Source: Drosophila pseudoobscura | Lineage: Eukaryota > Arthropoda > Insecta > Diptera > Drosophilidae | Direction: 5' to 3' | Length of the DNA stretch: 64,000 nt | Assembly: GCF_009870125.1 (NCBI RefSeq) | Contig: NC_046683.1 | Span: 45,709,869 to 45,773,868 of the forward strand | Part shown: one piece after another, positions 60,052 to 64,000 of the stretch | How the letters are laid out: each line of letters begins with the position of its first letter | Numbering within the stretch: position 1 is the stretch's first letter | The notes under the pieces: model-generated | Told to the model about the DNA's origin: nothing | What the model saw: the letters and a program-made list of their open reading frames with translations, nothing else | The model's database searches: none | Program-made: the position numbers and the translations under genes

Positions 60052-61083
60052 TGCGGACTCTACAACTTCGTATTCCGTGCTTGCGTCTTTCGGTAATTGT
60101 GTTAAACTGTTGAAAGCCACTGAATAGCCTAAAGCTCTATCAGTAAAAAAAGGCCACAAGAGGAATTTTGAAGAATTCAAAGTATTAAGGAAAATTCTTA
60201 AGGCCTTTGTTTATTTACATTTTTCAATATCCGTACACACTAAAGTAAAAACCTCGCGGTCAATGTAAACTGTTTTAATGTTTAATGCAGAATAAAATAA
60301 CTTATATATATGTGTTTTGAAGTCGAATTAGCGCACAGGTGTTCTTTGTTAGTCTTCAAAGTTGCTGCCAGATCGATTTGCACAACCACAAAGAATAAAC
60401 GCCATTTAACTGATCGATCAAATTATTATCTCTAGCTATTCAAAATGAGCAAAATATATCATACCCTTGGAAGAAGGATATTATAGAATTGAGGACTTGC
60501 TTGTCATTTCAACAGGTCATTCTGAGAAAACGTCATTATTAATGTATCAAATCAGCTTGGAAAGCAAAATTTTAACATGAATTAAAGGAAATAGGGTATA
60601 CAATTGCCCCACTTCATAAATATGTAGTTGATATGTAACCAATGTGTAGTTACCATGTAGCTAACATGTACAAAATGTAAATTTTTCATTACCTTTTTTG
60701 TTTAAACCTTATTCTATAAACAATCCAACCGACATGAGTTCTTTTAAATAGCCAGTCTTGTACAAAAGTATTTCGTCAATCAGATAAAATTATTTGTTCA
60801 GAGCTGAAAGTCTAGCCAGTAATATCAAATCGAATATCAAAATCGGGGAATATGGTTTCCAGCCCTCGACGGAGAACGATTAACCCATTGTAGACCAATG
60901 GGTATATTAATATGCCACCGAAAATAATGAAAATTTAATCATTTTAGCGTAGTTCAGGTAAAAGATATGGTTTTTTTTAAGCTCAGATGGCATGGATCTA
61001 CAAGAAGAATTTACAATTAGTAATATTTTCCGCCATATACCTCAAGTCATTGAACTGTTTTAATAAAGGGGGCTTAAGTGGGC
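59844..61083. repeat. Right arm of the inverted duplication
   Basis: Colinear, in opposite orientation, with 26-1320; see that entry for matching blocks. This arm is about 1240 bp and has small deletions relative to the left arm. It starts about 60 bp after the 208-residue ORF and ends about 94 bp before the ODR-4 start codon, so part of the odr4 promoter may lie inside it. The matching end in the left arm is at position 26. Confidence 0.85.
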
Positions 61084-61176
61084 TCTGTTCTCCAGGCTCA
61101 TCTAAACGAACACTGACAACAAGATTTTAAATTCTAAATAGAAATTTAATTTAATTTATCAAGATACATTTTTACA

Positions 61177-63294
61177 ATGCGCACACTGCTCCTAAGCAAA
61201 GCGGACGAGCACTACTTGGAGAAGTGCGCACGAGAACACCGGTTCTCGTACGGCATCATCATCGGCCATGTAAGTAACACCGCCACGTAGATTTGTTTGT
61301 TGTCCACGGCCCCGCTCGCTCAACTCTCTACCCCTCGCGCAATGCAATGGACGACGACGACAGCAAGCCGATCTGACCAAAACGTTTGTGGTCCATTTGG
61401 CCAGGAATAACGAAGAGGATGTCGACCTGGAGGACTTGACGGAAGTCGGACTGACCATAAGCTCACAGGCGTTGGCCTCCCAATGGCTGAGCGCAAGCAA
61501 AATGTGTCCCGGCTCATTTGACGTCATCGGTATGTATGCTTGCGCGCCCACTGAGGGGAGGAAGTACCATATAATGTGTTTGCTTTGCTTTGCAGGAATC
61601 TTTGTTTCCTCAGTCGATGACCAGAGTGCCGAAATAAAGACGGCCAAAAAGATATTCTCTGAAGTCTTCGAGTGAGTGTCTATTATGGAATCCAAAAAGA
61701 AAAGCGGCTGAATTTTACCCTTTCCTGCAGCATTCTATTGAAAAACAATAATTCTCTCGGCATATATACCACCGATTTGGCACAGAGCGACTACGCATTC
61801 CTCTCGTACTCCCTGGCCAACAAGCAAGTGGTGTGCAAGAGTTACACCTACGGCAAGTAAGTAACCAGCTCCGCTCCCCCCTTGAGCCCCAATCGCGGGT
61901 CAGTCGTTGAGCTACTCTGAATATTCATTGTGTATCTTTTCTTTTACCAAACGAATTGCTTACACACTATACGTATTCAAATAGACATTGCAAGAAAACG
62001 TATTTTACGGCAAACATAAAATGCATCATATGGTAAATAACATGAGAACAACTACTCGAATTTGCATCAGTCCAATCAATTTTCATATCCTTAGCAGATT
62101 ATTATAAATCGTTTTCGCATCTAGTCGTGATATATGATGATTTAGTTTTCTTTCCCCTGTTCGTACAATTCTGATTTCTCTGAATGCATTTTATGTATTA
62201 GTACACCCCATAATATCGTTATATTGTATGTGTTGTATTTAGCTTTCAATTGTGCCTCGCTTGACGGACTAATGCGAACTCTATTTATCTTGTCCCTTGA
62301 CAGCGGAGGTACCTTCTCCAACATGGAGTTCAAGTTTGTGGACAGGCCGTTCGAGTGGATACAGATTGAATGCTCATACGACTTGGAGGACATCTTGCCC
62401 ATAGTGGAAACGGTGCGTCGGATCAACATAGAGGACCAGCTTAAAAATGTTATACTTGCATTTCGCAAAACAATTCTTGTCAGCGAGGTGTTTCTTCAGA
62501 ACGAGTTCGTCGGGGACACCATCGACCTGCAGACCTACATCAAGAAGAGTAAAAGCAAAGAAGAAGAACTCAAAGCCGCAGCGGCTAACTCTGCGACAAC
62601 ATCAGATAGCGATGTATCCGATGCTCTGCGCCTCATGGGCTCACAAGGATTCGTTGGCGGATCTGAGATCATTCGTGCCAGCATTCTACTCCCGGTAAAG
62701 TGTCAGCTTGCCAAGCCAACAGATATTAAGGTGCGCGAGTTCAACGGCTGTCTGCGTATGAGCGGTATCATCTCTACGCGCATCTACTGCAGTGCGCGGA
62801 ACAGCATCGCGGACGTGAAGCGCTACCTGCGCGATGACGTTCTGCGCTCATTGACAACGCGCATCCAAGTCTACTGCGATGGCCTTACGGACCCATATGT
62901 CACCAACGAAGCCACCTTTATAAGCGAGCCGCCACGTCGAGTATTCTTTAGCCTACCATCAGAAGGCCCGAGCACATCTACCGCCGTCGCTGTGCAGTTC
63001 TCTGAATACCTATTCCGTGGTGAGGCTCCCACCGTTGTCGTGGCACAGGCAAAGCAAATCCTTGACGTGGAACTGGACCCAGAAGCAATTACCATGGATG
63101 CCGAGGGACAGCCGGACGATATTAACTTTGCGAACGTCCTTGCAAGCGGAGACCAAGAAGACGACATACGCAGCACGACCAGCTCGATGCCAAACCCGGA
63201 GCTGTCGCGCAGCCTCTATATGCTGGGCATTGCCGTCGCCCTCCTGGTGCTGATGACGTCGGTGGCCCTTCACTACATATTGACTGACAAATAG
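61177..63294 (+). CDS. ODR-4 family membrane protein
   Basis: Five exons join in phase: 61177-61269, 61364-61529, 61596-61671, 61731-61856 and 62304-63294. All introns are GT-AG and the product is 483 residues. The order fits ODR-4: the N-terminal MRTLLLSKADEHYLEKCAR and SYGIIIGH, then SQWLSASKMCPGSFDVIGIFV, the GIYTTDLAQSDYAFLSYSLAN region, GGTFSNMEFKFVDRPFEW, and a single C-terminal membrane segment (about 457-478, LGIAVALLVLMTSVALHYIL) with a four-residue tail. ODR-4 proteins are ER/transport-vesicle factors that help fold and deliver certain seven-transmembrane receptors to cilia in C. elegans; ODR-4 also works with the UFM1 protease ODR-8/UfSP2. I take it as the fly ODR-4 orthologue (CG10616 in D. 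melanogaster, from memory). Intron 4 (61857-62303) is the longest and AT-rich. The start follows AT-rich DNA with no clear TATA box. Confidence 0.92.
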
Positions 63295-63529
63295 GCAGCT
63301 GGGATGCCAATCGGATGCTCTCCTCCCCCTATATGTAGATCTTTGTACGGAATTTTTTTATATACAGATATACTATTATTTGCAAGTGTGCGCGTGTGCA
63401 CACTCACCTCTCTCTTGTGATCGTTTGTTTTTATAATCCATTGTGTACTCGTAGAGGTAAAAAAATGTGTATAGGGGTCACGTTAAATAATTTTATTGTG
63501 GATAAAAAGCGTGCGCGGCATTTAACACC

Positions 63530-63535
63530 AATAAA
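63530..63535 (+). terminator. Polyadenylation signal of the ODR-4 gene
   Basis: AATAAA about 235 bp past the stop codon, followed by ATAAACTAATGC. The distance and AT-rich context suit a typical 3' UTR. Confidence 0.6.
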
Positions 63536-64000
63536 TATAAACTAATGCGTAATGTACATTTCTTTCGATCTTTGGTATTTCCCTTCCTGCGTTCATCTGT
63601 TTTACATCTCAGGAAATGATTTATCAGCAGAGCAGCAGAATTTGGAATTGTTGGAATTTTGATTACATATGTATGTGAATTCTGCTCAATTCTGTAGATC
63701 TCTTGAATTCCACAGCAATTCCAATAGCGCCATAAATCGTATACCCATCCGGGTATTTCGATTCAAAATAGCTCTAAACTGATCTAAACGGGTTTCGTTT
63801 CTGCCATCAGACCTGACTTAATTGACTTAATTTGCTATTCTACTCATTTTCGTTAATTGATCATTAAAATACTTATTAGACAGGGTATAAAGTCAAATAC
63901 TTGCATTATTTACACATTGATTTGATTGTTGAATCTCTTAAAAATGTATAAAAATGTTCATTAAATATGTGCCGCCAACTAAACTGTGGTTAAGTACATT
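63536..64000. other. AT-rich DNA downstream of the ODR-4 gene
   Basis: No frame or RNA gene is visible. Phrases such as TACATATGTATGTG and repeated GAATTCTG/GAATTG (63640-63725) occur. Confidence 0.5.

Noticed and set aside
1-64000. CRISPR arrays, operons, Shine-Dalgarno sites, rRNA or tRNA genes
   Set aside because: None seen. Repeats lack the spaced structure of CRISPR arrays, no tRNA-like cloverleaf with A/B boxes was noticed, and the genome is eukaryotic.

Overview
The window is insect nuclear DNA, almost certainly Drosophila. Genes are split by GT-AG introns, the non-coding DNA is full of short tandem repeats, and three loci have recognisable fly proteins. The simple-sequence content and the divergent coding repeats suggest a species outside the melanogaster subgroup, perhaps the obscura group; that is inference. 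The centre of the window is a tandem pair of Pax-type genes, both on the minus strand, that I read as eyegone (eyg, coding 7856-16981) and twin of eyegone (toe, coding 49441-53018). I assembled both from splice sites and reading phase: eyg has six coding exons (664 residues) and toe five (618 residues). Each has a truncated paired domain (a remnant of the PAI half, a complete RED half) and a paired-class homeodomain with Ser at position 50. The family call is firm. Which copy is eyg and which is toe rests on weaker grounds.

Layout. 1-1320: one arm of an inverted duplication carrying the 3' part of a decayed gene. 1.9-7.6 kb: non-coding with dispersed and simple repeats. 7.65-17 kb: eyg with large introns, one of them holding a broken ORF. 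17-48.6 kb: about 32 kb with no supportable gene, the likely cis-regulatory domain of the pair, with AT-rich repeat-derived islands near 20.7-21.4, 32.3-33.0, 39.2-39.8 and 43.3-44.5 kb. 48.6-53.1 kb: toe. 57.1-58.3 kb: two small divergent genes for secreted Ala/Pro/Tyr-rich proteins of the cuticle-associated type, each with TATA box and initiator. 59155-59781: an intronless 208-residue ORF I do not recognise. 59844-61083: the second arm of the inverted duplication. 61177-63294: a five-exon plus-strand gene for an ODR-4 family membrane protein.

The most unusual feature is the pair of arms, about 1.2-1.3 kb each, in opposite orientation at 26-1320 and 59844-61083. They enclose essentially the whole eyg/toe block. 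Each arm carries the end of the same decayed gene, and the right arm stops about 90 bp before the ODR-4 start codon. This is the arrangement expected when an inversion forms by staggered breaks that duplicate the sequence at one breakpoint. It suggests the whole 58-kb eyg-toe-cuticle block is a fixed or segregating inversion relative to an ancestor.

Functionally, eyg and toe are known partly redundant transcriptional regulators of eye, salivary-gland and thorax patterning. Their shared orientation, shared intron positions and shared C-terminal motifs show tandem duplication, and the long empty interval between them is a natural home for shared enhancers. The flanking genes have no evident link to Pax function.
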